Part shown: positions 53,702 through 63,331 of the stretch, piece after piece
Layout of the letters: each line of letters starts with the position of its first letter
Numbering within the stretch: the first letter of the stretch is position 1
Origin: Alphaproteobacteria bacterium
Lineage (GTDB): Bacteria > Pseudomonadota > Alphaproteobacteria > Puniceispirillales > Puniceispirillaceae
Length of the DNA: 64,000 nt
Assembly: GCA_012269555.1 (NCBI GenBank)
Contig: JAAXKA010000088.1
Coordinates: forward strand, 19,462-83,461
Direction of reading: 5' to 3'
Translations under genes and position numbers: made by a program
Notes under the pieces: generated by a model
Seen by the model: the letters and a program-made list of their open reading frames with translations, nothing else
The model's database searches: none
What the model was told of the DNA's origin: nothing

Positions 53702-55978
53702 ATGTTAACTATGGCACGTCTCGAAGATTATCGGCTGATTACTGGCAAGGGCAAATTTACTGCAAATATAAAACCATCAAAGGCATTGGTTGTTAAGTTT
53801 TTACGCACTCCAATTGCACGTGGGAATATACTTTCCATAGATATTAGTACCGCTAAAACACTACCTGGGGTGGTTTGTATTTTCACAGCGGAGGATATGG
53901 CATCTGATGGCATCACACATATGTTGGATACATCAAACCCAGCGCGTGATGATGGTGGCACTATCGTGAAACCACTCAGGCCTATCTTAAATAGTTATGA
54001 AATCAAACATCTTGGCGAACCTGTTGCAATGGTCATAGCAGAGACAACTGAGCAGGCAGACGACGCTATTGAGGCAATTAATTTTAATTACAATGATAGT
54101 GATAGTGCCTTTTTGAGCGGCAAAGATATTGATAGCCAACCTGTTTGGCCAGAAGCACATGACAATTGTGCCTCTTATCATCATGTTGGCGATTTTAGCG
54201 AAGTGGAAAAAGCTGAGAAAATCTCTGCCTATCTAATCACAGTGCCAATTCATATTTCAAGAATTACAGCAGTTGCCATGGAGCCTCGCATAGCTTTGTG
54301 CGAGACTACTAAAAAGGGCAAGTCAATTTTTACTACTAGCACTCAAAATCCGTTCGCATTGCGCGCAGAAATAATGCAGACTTTCTCTCTTGAAACTACT
54401 GACATTCAAGTAATCGCTCCAGACGTTGGTGGCTCCTTTGGAATGAAAGGTACCCTTTACCGCGAGGATGCAGCGATCATTTGGGCAAGCCGTAAACTTA
54501 AACGAACCCTTTGTTGGTCTGCTAGTCGTAGCGAGGCATTTATTAGCGACGAGCATGCGCGAGCAATGCATGGACAAGCACGCCTTGGATTAGATAGTAA
54601 AGGAAAATTCACCAGTTTTTCAGTATCGCTTGATATAGATATTGGCGCGTATATATCGAAACGTTCCTTTAGTATGCTAAATAATTTGGGTGGTATCGCG
54701 GGACAATACGTAATACCTTGCATAGCAGCAGAGCTTCGTTTTAGCTACTCCAATACAATGCCAATTTCTCCATATAGAGGTGCCGGAAGACCAGAGGCAA
54801 CCTTTATGATAGAAAGCGCAATAGACCAAGCCGCCAGAGTTATAGGAATAGATAGAGCAGAATTGCGTGCTAGAAATTTTATCAAACCAAATATGATGCC
54901 CTACCAAACTAGTTTAATGTTTAATTATGATAGTGGAGATTTTCCAACAATCCTAGAGGAGGCATTATTACTTTCAGATTATCATAATTTTGATAAAAGG
55001 CGCATTGAGTCACAAAAGAGAGGCAGAATTAGGGGTATTGGGATAGCAACCCACATTGAAGTTGCAGGCGGGCCATTTGGGATGAAGATAAAGGAATTAG
55101 CAAGGCTAAGGGTATCCAAACACGGCATTATTACAATTGCACCTGGAAGCATGTCTGTTGGTCAGGGCCTTGAGACAAGCTTTCCTGCTATTGTCGCAGA
55201 TGTACTAAACATTAATGCCGATAAGATACATTATGTTCAAGGTGATACAGATTATCTACCAAGCGGTCGGGGAAGTGGTGGTTCATCTGCAACTATTACT
55301 GGTGGTTCGGCTGCTATTAATGCTTCTGAAAAGTTGATTAAAGCGGGTAATGAAATCGCTGCCGATGTTCTGAAATGTGATATCTCAAATATTCATTATG
55401 AAAAAGGAAATTTCTACAATCAGAATAATCCGAATAGCTCTCTTGATTGGTCTGAAATCGCGCAATATAGCAATCAACCCGATGGCATTGATATTTTAGG
55501 AGAATTTACTCCTTCTGCGCCGACTTATCCTAATGGATGTCATATTTGTGAAGTAGAAATTGATAGGTCAACTGGAAAATGTTTTTTGCAGGATTATGTT
55601 GCGGTAGAAGATGTTGGAACAGCTTTATTTCCAATTTTGATTGAAGGCCAAATTCTAGGTGGTATCGTGCAAGGCATTAGCCAGGCGTTAGGGGAATCCC
55701 TTATTTATGATGAAACTGGGCAACTATCAACGGGTTCATTTATGGACTATCAAATGCCAATAGCCTCCGATTTTCCAAAGTTTAGGATTAAAACCTACCC
55801 CGTCAAAACCAAGATAAATCCCCTTGGTGCCAAAGGTGTTGGTGAATCTGGAACCGTTGGAGCACTTGCTGCAACATTAAGTGCTATTCAAGATGCACTG
55901 AAGTCCGCGGGAAGTGACGCTGTGGAGATGCCAGCAACTCCCAATAGAATTTGGAAAAAATTAAATAACGGTAAATAA
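53702..55978 (+). CDS. Xanthine dehydrogenase family large subunit (form II CoxL-like), orphan
   Basis: A 758-residue molybdopterin-binding subunit. Motifs: RLEDYRLITGKGKFTANI (N-terminal domain), DVGGSFGMKG, the active-site loop SPYRGAGRPEATFMIE and the catalytic Glu in GAKGVGESGT. The loop is PYRGAGR, the form II pattern, and lacks the AYxCSFR loop of true CO dehydrogenase, so CO oxidation should not be assumed. Neither the FAD subunit nor the 2Fe-2S subunit is next to it. A second ATG at 53711 is a possible start. The moco synthesis genes at 34.4-37.9 kb would supply its cofactor. Confidence 0.88.
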   Translation: MLTMARLEDYRLITGKGKFTANIKPSKALVVKFLRTPIARGNILSIDISTAKTLPGVVCIFTAEDMASDGITHMLDTSNPARDDGGTIVKPLRPILNSYEIKHLGEPVAMVIAETTEQADDAIEAINFNYNDSDSAFLSGKDIDSQPVWPEAHDNCASYHHVGDFSEVEKAEKISAYLITVPIHISRITAVAMEPRIALCETTKKGKSIFTTSTQNPFALRAEIMQTFSLETTDIQVIAPDVGGSFGMKGTLYREDAAIIWASRKLKRTLCWSASRSEAFISDEHARAMHGQARLGLDSKGKFTSFSVSLDIDIGAYISKRSFSMLNNLGGIAGQYVIPCIAAELRFSYSNTMPISPYRGAGRPEATFMIESAIDQAARVIGIDRAELRARNFIKPNMMPYQTSLMFNYDSGDFPTILEEALLLSDYHNFDKRRIESQKRGRIRGIGIATHIEVAGGPFGMKIKELARLRVSKHGIITIAPGSMSVGQGLETSFPAIVADVLNINADKIHYVQGDTDYLPSGRGSGGSSATITGGSAAINASEKLIKAGNEIAADVLKCDISNIHYEKGNFYNQNNPNSSLDWSEIAQYSNQPDGIDILGEFTPSAPTYPNGCHICEVEIDRSTGKCFLQDYVAVEDVGTALFPILIEGQILGGIVQGISQALGESLIYDETGQLSTGSFMDYQMPIASDFPKFRIKTYPVKTKINPLGAKGVGESGTVGALAATLSAIQDALKSAGSDAVEMPATPNRIWKKLNNGK

Positions 55979-55995
55979 TCTGTTCTTTTTTTAAA

Positions 55996-58941
55996 CTAAT
56001 TTACTAACAGGGATTGGTCCAATAGTTGTGCGACGTGTAATGCTTTTCTGGAGGCTCCGTGTTCAATTTGACATCTACAAGAAGTGCCATCTGCTATGAT
56101 AATATCGCTACCTTTGCTTTCCCTTACCTTAGGTAGCAAATTTTCTTCTGCCATAAGCATGGATAGATCATAAGTTGAAGCATCATATCCAAACGCACCA
56201 GCCATTCCACAGCAACTGCTATCGATTTTTTCAACATCGAGCCCTTCTATCATTCTTAAAACCTCTTCTATTGGCCTTACTACGTCAAAAGCCTTTTGAT
56301 GACAATGGCTATGTAAATAGGCTTTTGCGTGTTTTACAAGCTGTAGGTTTGGCTTATCTTTCGCTAATAACTCCTCAAAAGTTAGTGCCATGCTCGCTAT
56401 TTGCTTTGCCTGTGTTGTTGGTAATAATGAGGGTAATTCATCTCTGAGCGCCAGCAAGCAAGAGGGCTCTAATCCAACAATCGGAATTTGTTGCTCCGCG
56501 AATGGCGCTAGTGTGGAGATGAGAGTTTGTGCTTTTTGTTTTGCTTGTTTTATCAATCCACCAGATAAATAAGTTCGCCCACAACACAGAGGCTTATCAT
56601 TTGGATTTGTAGGAATAAAAACGTGATATCCAGCGGCCTTCAATACCTTGGCTGCAGACCTTATTATTTCAGGTTCAAAATATCGGTTGAAAGTATCAAC
56701 AAACAAAATAACAGGCATCTTGTTATGGGCTTCATCTTGTTTTGGTAAAACTCTTGAAACTTCAATATCTCTGAAATAATCTTTACGCCATTGAGGTAAC
56801 TCACGTTTTGATGTAAAGCCAGTTATTTTCTCTAAAATATAGGAAAATAAGGACCATTTATTTCGTAGATTCAGAAAAAAAGATAACCTCGATGCAATAG
56901 GAGCATAATCTGGCAAATATCCAATAAGCTTATCTCTAAAGGAAACCCCTTTAGTTGCAGCTCGCATGGCTATTATTTCTAATTTCATTTTAGCCATATC
57001 AACAGATGTTGGACACTCCCTCTTGCAGGCCTTACAAGAAACACAATATTTTAGAGTTTCTTCCATTTCATCGCCAATGAGTGCATTCGGGCCTAGTTGA
57101 CCAGACAAAGCGAGCCGTAGGCTATTTGCTCTGCCTCTTGTAGAGTCTCTCTCCTCTCTAGTAACGCGATAGGATGGGCACATGACCCCTCCTTCTAGCT
57201 TTCTACAAGCGCCATTATTATTGCACATTTCTATTGCACCTTGCAGACCGCCTGATTTACCAGGCCATGGTGACCAGTCAAATATCACTGGCAGATCATC
57301 TGCTTGATAACCGGGTGCAAATCGGAATAACGACCTGTCATCCATTTTTGGTGCATCAACAATTTTGTTAGGATTTAAAATTCCTACAGGATCAAAAAAC
57401 TGTTTTAATTGAACAAACAAGCTCACCATTTCAGGGCCGAACATCGTCTCGTTGAATTCAGAGCGTAAAATACCATCTCCATGCTCCCCGGAATGGGAAC
57501 CACCATATTGCTTTACTAGTTCAAACGCCTCTTCTGCAATGGCTCGCATAGCTTTGACATCATCTGTTTTCTTCATACTTAAAACTGGGCGCACATGCAG
57601 ACATCCGACAGATGCATGCGCATACCATGTTCCAACCGTATCGTATTTTTTAAAAATCTTTGTTAACTTATCTGTGTATTCTGCAAGGTGTTCAAGTTCA
57701 ACAGCGCAATCCTCCACAAAAGAGACTGGTTTTGCATCTTGTTTCATCGACATCATGATATTGAGACCAGATTTTCGCATCTCTGATACTCGTGCTTGCT
57801 GGTGTGCATCTTCTACATGTACCACGCCACCTTGCCATTCCTCCGAATTTTCCCATCCAAAGCCTAAATCTGTCATTGCTATTTGAAGCTTTTTAAGCCT
57901 ATTTAAATTTTCATCTCTTTCATCTTCTGCAAATTCCACAATCAGTAATGCTTTTGGATTCCCAATAACGACTTCACTGATAATTGGCTGGAACATTGGA
58001 ATTGAACGAGCCAGAGAAAGCATAGTGTCATCAACTAATTCAATAGCAACTGGATTTAATTTGATTAAATGCTGAGTTGCATCCATCGCTTTGTAGAAGC
58101 TTGGAAAGTGACAAATACCCATTAGTTTCTGCGCAGGCAAAGGTGATAATTTAAGCTTAATGGATGTAAAATAAGAGAGGGTGCCCTCAGAACCAAGCAG
58201 CAAGTGAGCAAAATTTATCCCATCGCCCTGCCTTCCTTCCGGCCTTGCTGACATAGCATCTGGTACTATTGCATCCAGATTATAACCGCCAACTCTACGC
58301 AGAACTTTTGGAAAACGCTCATCAATAAGATTACTATTATTCTTTCCAAGATTTAGAAGATATTCACGCATCTCATCAGGCATGACACTCTCATCTTCAG
58401 GGCCAAATGTAACTGCTGTCCCATCTGCGAGAATAGCATCTATTGATAATACATTATCTCTCATAATTCCATATCGTATGGAACGCCCACCACAACTATT
58501 ATTAGCCGTCATACCTCCAATAGTTGCTCTACTAGAAGTAGAAACATCTACAGGAAACCATAACCCATGTGCACGAAGATGCTTGTTTAAATCGTCTAAA
58601 ACAATACCAGGTTCAACAACACAACTATTCTCACTCAAATCAACCGAGATTAATTTGTTTAAATATTTAGTATTATCAACAACAATAGCTTTGTTAACTG
58701 TTTGACCACATTGCGATGTCCCACCGCCACGGGGAAGTATAGCCGTCTTTGTTTTTCTGCAAAACGCAATAAGTTTTACGATATCATCTATATTTTTTGG
58801 TAACACTACGGCATGGGGCATCATCTGATAAATGGAAGCATCAGTTGCGTATCTACCCCTATCAAATTCACTATCTAGGAATTCTCCTTCAATCATATTT
58901 GCTAATTCATCTATTTGGATAGGGATGTTACCATCTGCCAT
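55996..58941 (-). CDS. GlcD-GlcF-type fused FAD/iron-sulfur oxidoreductase
   Basis: A large 981-residue flavoprotein of the YdiJ/D-2-hydroxyglutarate or D-lactate dehydrogenase type. The start at 58941 is chosen over 59001 because it is preceded by AGG and matches a cytosolic N-terminus (MADGNIPIQIDELANM). First half: FAD-binding type 4 domain with LPRGGGTSQCGQTVNK, TIGGMTANNSCG and LLLGSEGTLSYFT. Second half: a cluster binding CVSCKACKRECP, an upstream Cys-rich segment GACRKLEGGVMCPSYR, and two CCG domains (PLCCGRTYLSGG, SSCCGMAGAFGYD). It should oxidise a D-2-hydroxy acid and pass electrons on to the quinone pool. Confidence 0.9.
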   Translation of the reverse strand: MADGNIPIQIDELANMIEGEFLDSEFDRGRYATDASIYQMMPHAVVLPKNIDDIVKLIAFCRKTKTAILPRGGGTSQCGQTVNKAIVVDNTKYLNKLISVDLSENSCVVEPGIVLDDLNKHLRAHGLWFPVDVSTSSRATIGGMTANNSCGGRSIRYGIMRDNVLSIDAILADGTAVTFGPEDESVMPDEMREYLLNLGKNNSNLIDERFPKVLRRVGGYNLDAIVPDAMSARPEGRQGDGINFAHLLLGSEGTLSYFTSIKLKLSPLPAQKLMGICHFPSFYKAMDATQHLIKLNPVAIELVDDTMLSLARSIPMFQPIISEVVIGNPKALLIVEFAEDERDENLNRLKKLQIAMTDLGFGWENSEEWQGGVVHVEDAHQQARVSEMRKSGLNIMMSMKQDAKPVSFVEDCAVELEHLAEYTDKLTKIFKKYDTVGTWYAHASVGCLHVRPVLSMKKTDDVKAMRAIAEEAFELVKQYGGSHSGEHGDGILRSEFNETMFGPEMVSLFVQLKQFFDPVGILNPNKIVDAPKMDDRSLFRFAPGYQADDLPVIFDWSPWPGKSGGLQGAIEMCNNNGACRKLEGGVMCPSYRVTREERDSTRGRANSLRLALSGQLGPNALIGDEMEETLKYCVSCKACKRECPTSVDMAKMKLEIIAMRAATKGVSFRDKLIGYLPDYAPIASRLSFFLNLRNKWSLFSYILEKITGFTSKRELPQWRKDYFRDIEVSRVLPKQDEAHNKMPVILFVDTFNRYFEPEIIRSAAKVLKAAGYHVFIPTNPNDKPLCCGRTYLSGGLIKQAKQKAQTLISTLAPFAEQQIPIVGLEPSCLLALRDELPSLLPTTQAKQIASMALTFEELLAKDKPNLQLVKHAKAYLHSHCHQKAFDVVRPIEEVLRMIEGLDVEKIDSSCCGMAGAFGYDASTYDLSMLMAEENLLPKVRESKGSDIIIADGTSCRCQIEHGASRKALHVAQLLDQSLLVN

Positions 58942-59064
58942 ATAAAAAAACCTGCGTTTAACATATACAAATCTAATTTCTAGCTTTAAAATACTCCTCA
59001 TATTGTTTTTTTCAATCCCAGTTTATTTCATCTTATAAGATAATAAGAAAATTAGGAGCCCATT

Positions 59065-60246
59065 GTGCCAACCCATCAATTTCAAACAGGTCGTCATTTT
59101 CTGCAAATACCCGGCCCGACTAATGTTCCTGACAGAGTGCTTCGGGCGATGGACAAACCAACCATTGACCATCGAGGCCCAGAATTCGCTGCTTTAGCTC
59201 GAAAATGTCTTAATGGAATAAAGTCAATTTTTAAAACTAGTTCTGACGTTGTAATATTCCCTGCCTCAGGAACAGGCGCATGGGAAGCCGCTCTTGTGAA
59301 CACACTTCAAAGCGGTGATCATGTCTTGATGGTAGAAACAGGCCATTTCGCAAGTCTGTGGCGTAACATGGCAAATAAACTTGGTGTTTTGACTGAGTTT
59401 CTAGAAACGGATTGGCGAAGCGGAGCAAGCCCTGAAGAACTTGCTGTACGACTCTCAAAAGATACATCTCATAAAATAAAGGCCGTATGTGTAGTGCATA
59501 ATGAGACCTCTACCGGATGCACCTCGCCCATAGCAAAAATCCGCAAAATTATAGATGAGCTTAATCATCCGGCTTTACTTATGGTAGATACAATTTCTTC
59601 TCTAGCCTCTATAGATTATAGGCATGATGAATGGGGAGTGGATGTAACAGTTGCAGGTTCACAAAAAGGACTATTGTTACCACCAGGTCTCTCCTTTAAT
59701 GCCCTGTCTCAAAAAGCTCTTGAAATCTCTAAAAAAGGGGGCATGGCTCGCTCCTATTGGGATTGGAGCGAACAAATTCAAGCTAACAAAAATGGTGCAT
59801 TTCCATACACTCCTGCCACAAATTTGTTATATGGTTTGGAAGTGGCTATTGAGATGCTGCACGAAGAAGGGTTGGATGCCGTTTTCGCTCGTCATGACCG
59901 TCATGCAAAAACAACACGAGATGCAGTGCAGGCATGGGGACTCGAGGTACTATGTCAAAACCCTGAAAACTATTCTAGCTCTTTAACAGCAGTTATGCTT
60001 CCAGATGGCTATGATGCTGATAAATTTCGAGAAATTGTATTAACAAATTTCAATATGTCGCTTGGAAATGGATTATCTAAACTTGCTGGAAAAGTTTTCA
60101 GAATAGGTCATCTCGGAGATTTCAACGACCTAATGCTACTGGGTACTCTGAGCGGCGTGGAAATGGGGTTATCGTTAGCTGGTATTCCTCATCAAAGAGG
60201 TGGTGTTGAAACTGCTATGCAAACGTTATCAAAGTATTCAAAATAA
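59065..60246 (+). CDS. Serine-glyoxylate-type aminotransferase (class V)
   Basis: A 393-residue PLP enzyme. GRHFLQIPGPTNVPDRVLRA, KPTIDHRGPEFAALA, FPASGTGAWEAALVN, SSLASIDYRHDEWGVDV and GSQKGLLLPPGL with the catalytic Lys are as in the serine-glyoxylate aminotransferases of the serine cycle. The product of the serine side is hydroxypyruvate. Related class V enzymes act on aspartate and glyoxylate, so the exact pair is not certain. GTG 59065 follows AGGAG by 7 bases. It is divergent from the GlcDF fusion and upstream of the aldehyde dehydrogenase and glycerate kinase. Confidence 0.87.
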   Translation: MPTHQFQTGRHFLQIPGPTNVPDRVLRAMDKPTIDHRGPEFAALARKCLNGIKSIFKTSSDVVIFPASGTGAWEAALVNTLQSGDHVLMVETGHFASLWRNMANKLGVLTEFLETDWRSGASPEELAVRLSKDTSHKIKAVCVVHNETSTGCTSPIAKIRKIIDELNHPALLMVDTISSLASIDYRHDEWGVDVTVAGSQKGLLLPPGLSFNALSQKALEISKKGGMARSYWDWSEQIQANKNGAFPYTPATNLLYGLEVAIEMLHEEGLDAVFARHDRHAKTTRDAVQAWGLEVLCQNPENYSSSLTAVMLPDGYDADKFREIVLTNFNMSLGNGLSKLAGKVFRIGHLGDFNDLMLLGTLSGVEMGLSLAGIPHQRGGVETAMQTLSKYSK

Positions 60247-60279
60247 AAGTTTTACATTCATAATGAGGAGTTCGAAATC

Positions 60280-61722
60280 ATGGCTGAGAGTTTATTGCTT
60301 AATTATATTGGTGGTGAATGGGTAGAAGGAACATCAGAAATTTCAAATATCAATCCCTCTGACCTTGGAGATGTGATAGCCAATCACGCTCTTGCAGATT
60401 CTAATCAAGCTATCCAAGCTATTGATGCGGCGCATGCAGCCCTTTCCAGTTGGAAGAACACAAACCCACAAACAAGGTTCGATATTTTGGACAATATTGG
60501 ACGTATTATTATAACGAGACAGGATGAACTTGGAGAAATTTTAGCCAGGGAAGAAGGAAAAACACTTGCTGAAGCCAAAGGTGAAGCATTTCGTGCTGGT
60601 CAGTTTTTTCAATTTTATGCAGCTGAAGCTTTAAGGCGTACTGGCGAGCAAAATCTTTCAACACGCCCAAATATAGATGTCGAAATCGTAAGAGAGCCCA
60701 TTGGTGTTACAGTCCTTATTACACCATGGAATTTCCCAATTGCCATTCCAGCATGGAAGATTGCACCAGCTCTTGCTCACGGAAATACCGTGGTTTTAAA
60801 ACCTTCAGAGATTACACCGGCGAGTGCTTATCACTTGACTAAAATAATGGAAGAAGCGGGCTTACCAGCTGGTGTCTTTAATTTGCTGGTCGCGAAAGGT
60901 GAAGCCGTGGGTGAAACTTTAGTGTCTCATCCAGCAGTGGCTGGGATTTCGTTTACTGGTTCTGTTCCAACAGGGCGAAAAATAGCACAAGGTGCTATAC
61001 AGCATATGAAGAAGATTCAAATGGAAATGGGTGGTAAAAATCCGATGGTGATTATGGAAGATGCTGACTTAGATATCGCGATCCCTGTCACAATTAACGG
61101 TGCCTTCTACCAAACTGGCCAGAGATGCACTGCTTCTTCAAGAGTAATCGTACATGAAAAAATTTACGATGCCTTTGTTGAGCGTTTTGTTTCAGAAATG
61201 GACAAACTTTCTGTTGGACCTGCTCTGGATCCTAAAACACAAATAGGACCAGTCGTCTCAGACACACAACTCAAGTCAAATTTATCCTATGTTGAAATAG
61301 CACGCAATGAAGGATGTGAAGTAGTTAGCGGCCAGCATTTAGCGGAAAGGAACACTGGTTATTTTCAAAGACCAGGTGTGTTCTTAAATGCAAACAACAA
61401 GATGCGCAGTTCACGAGAAGAAATCTTTGGGCCAGTTGCTTCAATAATAAAAGTTGGTGATTTTGAAGAGGCAGTCGCAACCGCAAATGACACAGAATTT
61501 GGACTTTCATCCGCGATTTGCACCCGATCATTATATTATGCAAGAGAATTCAAACGTTTATCAGAAGCTGGCATGGCAATGGTAAATTTACCAACTGCTG
61601 GCGTTGATTATCATGTACCATTTGGCGGTCGTAAAAACTCATCTTATGGCTCAAGAGAGCAAGGACGTGCTGCGATTGACTTTTACACCACAACAAAAAC
61701 AACATACAGCTTTGCTGGGTAG
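60280..61722 (+). CDS. NAD(P)-dependent aldehyde dehydrogenase
   Basis: A 480-residue aldehyde dehydrogenase superfamily enzyme. PWNFPIAIPAWKIAPALAHG, EMGGKNPMVIMEDADLD with the catalytic Glu, GQRCTASSRVIVHE with the catalytic Cys, and EEIFGPVASIIKV are all in view. The overall pattern resembles alpha-ketoglutaric semialdehyde or succinate semialdehyde dehydrogenases, but the substrate is uncertain. It follows the aminotransferase by 33 bp on the same strand and has an AATGAGGAG ribosome binding site. Confidence 0.92.
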   Translation: MAESLLLNYIGGEWVEGTSEISNINPSDLGDVIANHALADSNQAIQAIDAAHAALSSWKNTNPQTRFDILDNIGRIIITRQDELGEILAREEGKTLAEAKGEAFRAGQFFQFYAAEALRRTGEQNLSTRPNIDVEIVREPIGVTVLITPWNFPIAIPAWKIAPALAHGNTVVLKPSEITPASAYHLTKIMEEAGLPAGVFNLLVAKGEAVGETLVSHPAVAGISFTGSVPTGRKIAQGAIQHMKKIQMEMGGKNPMVIMEDADLDIAIPVTINGAFYQTGQRCTASSRVIVHEKIYDAFVERFVSEMDKLSVGPALDPKTQIGPVVSDTQLKSNLSYVEIARNEGCEVVSGQHLAERNTGYFQRPGVFLNANNKMRSSREEIFGPVASIIKVGDFEEAVATANDTEFGLSSAICTRSLYYAREFKRLSEAGMAMVNLPTAGVDYHVPFGGRKNSSYGSREQGRAAIDFYTTTKTTYSFAG

Positions 61723-61822
61723 AGGTCTATAATTGAAAGGGTAGTGAATTTATCCAATGTTTTATCTTCAACTTAAATACTCATAATCAGAGTTAGGTTT
61801 TTCAACCAGTCAGGCCTTAAAA

Positions 61823-61833
61823 TAGACTGTCTA
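61823..61833. promoter_or_regulatory. TAGAC-T-GTCTA dyad before glycerate 2-kinase
   Basis: A perfect 5-bp inverted repeat around one base, about 130 bp upstream of the glycerate kinase start in a 240-bp spacer. An operator is possible. Half-site-like GTCTA words occur elsewhere in spacers but are too short to be convincing. Confidence 0.25.
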
Positions 61834-61965
61834 ACGGGGTCATATGGAGAGGAATCAGATATTTTTTGAATAGTTAAAAAAATGACGTGTGATATATTTT
61901 AAATCCATTTCGAGTGATGTTACCCATATCTCGAATAAAGAAAAACCTTATTTAATAGTGTGGAT

Positions 61966-63243
61966 ATGAATCTACAGATAACGCCTAAACCAATACGCAT
62001 TCTTCATAAGCTTTATGATCATGCAGTCTCTGTTGCAGATCCTATGCTTACAGTTCCCAGCTACCTTCCAGAAAAACCAAGGGGTAAAGTAATTGTGGTT
62101 GGAGCCGGAAAAGCGAGCGCAAGGATGGCTGAAGCGGTGGAAACTGTTTGGGGTGCCTGTGAGGGTATTATCATAACAAGATATGGATATGGAAGGCCAA
62201 CTAAAGGGATTCAAATCATAGAGGCGTCTCATCCAGTTCCAGACGAAAATGGCGTTATCGCAACAAAAAAAATTTTGGATTTAATGAATGACTTGAATGA
62301 AAATGACTTCGTTCTTTGTTTGATTTCAGGTGGAGCTTCTGCTCTTCTTTGTGCCCCTTCAGATATAATAACATTAGCAGAAAAACAGAGTATCAATAAT
62401 AGTCTTCTAACGAGTGGAGCACCTATTGAAAAAATCAATCTTGTTAGAAAATATCTCAGTAAGGTAAAAGGTGGAAAGTTAGCAGCTGCTGCATATCCCG
62501 CAAAAATGCTAAGCTTAATTTTATCAGACGTTCCGGGAGATGATATTCAATTTATCGGCTCAGGACCTACAGTTGGTGATGAATCGACTCCTGCAGAGGC
62601 ACTAAAAATTTTGTCCGATTATAACATTTACTTTCCTTCAGATAAAATTGAAAATTTTAACACCCAGACATCGGTTATTTTACCAACAGATATACGTCTC
62701 AGTAGGACAACAAATATAATTTTTGCCGCACCCTCTCAATCATTGGAAGCAGCTTCAGAAATGGCATCCGGCGAGTTTGGATTTGAAGTCATTAATCTTG
62801 GAGATAACCTTCAGGGTGAAGCCAAAGAAATTGCCATTAGTCAGGCAAAACAAGCAATTCAAATCCAAGATAATTTATCGAAAACACAGCCACCTGTTCT
62901 TTTACTGTCAGGTGGCGAATTAACTGTCACAGCTAGTGGAAATGGTGTTGGGGGACCTAATGCAGAGTTTTGCCTTGCTCTTGCAATAGAATTAAAACAG
63001 AGACAAGGTATTTTTGGTTTCGCGGCAGATACCGACGGTGTGGACGGAACAGCGGAAATAGCAGGAGCTTTCATAACACCTAATACATTAAAAGATGCAG
63101 AAAACTCTAGAGTTTCTCCCTTAGAATTATTAAAAGAGAATGACTCTCATAACTTTTTTAAGAAAATTGGTAGCCAAGTTGTCACAGGACCTACATTAAC
63201 AAATGTAAATGACTTCAGAGCAATCCTTATTTATCCTTGCTAA
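61966..63243 (+). CDS. Glycerate 2-kinase (MOFRL family)
   Basis: A DUF4147/MOFRL kinase of about 425 residues that phosphorylates glycerate to 2-phosphoglycerate. Visible are VVGAGKASARMAEAVE, EASHPVPDENGVIATKK, CLISGGASALLCAPSD, INLVRKYLSKVKGGKLAAAA, LILSDVPGDD, and in the MOFRL domain LLSGGELTVTASGNGVGGPNAE. ATG 61966 or GTG 61960 can start it. With the serine-glyoxylate-type aminotransferase it would lead hydroxypyruvate-derived glycerate into central carbon metabolism. The reductase step between them is not in the window. Confidence 0.9.
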   Translation: MNLQITPKPIRILHKLYDHAVSVADPMLTVPSYLPEKPRGKVIVVGAGKASARMAEAVETVWGACEGIIITRYGYGRPTKGIQIIEASHPVPDENGVIATKKILDLMNDLNENDFVLCLISGGASALLCAPSDIITLAEKQSINNSLLTSGAPIEKINLVRKYLSKVKGGKLAAAAYPAKMLSLILSDVPGDDIQFIGSGPTVGDESTPAEALKILSDYNIYFPSDKIENFNTQTSVILPTDIRLSRTTNIIFAAPSQSLEAASEMASGEFGFEVINLGDNLQGEAKEIAISQAKQAIQIQDNLSKTQPPVLLLSGGELTVTASGNGVGGPNAEFCLALAIELKQRQGIFGFAADTDGVDGTAEIAGAFITPNTLKDAENSRVSPLELLKENDSHNFFKKIGSQVVTGPTLTNVNDFRAILIYPC

Positions 63244-63331
63244 TGTAAATACAGAGAATAAGTACTATCAGTCGTTGATTATATGACTAAGTTCGATGGT
63301 TTTACTCAATTTTATAAACTTCAAGCGTTAT

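Noticed and set aside
53702-55978. Aerobic CO dehydrogenase large subunit
   Set aside because: The active-site loop is PYRGAGR, not the cysteine-containing AYxCSFR loop, and no coxS or coxM gene is adjacent.
61740-61960. Recurring GTCTA(G/A) words in several spacers (about 40456, 42381, 49626 and 61829) as a regulon motif
   Set aside because: Five or six bases are expected by chance this often in 64 kb. Only the full dyads at 40431 and 61823 were kept, at low confidence.
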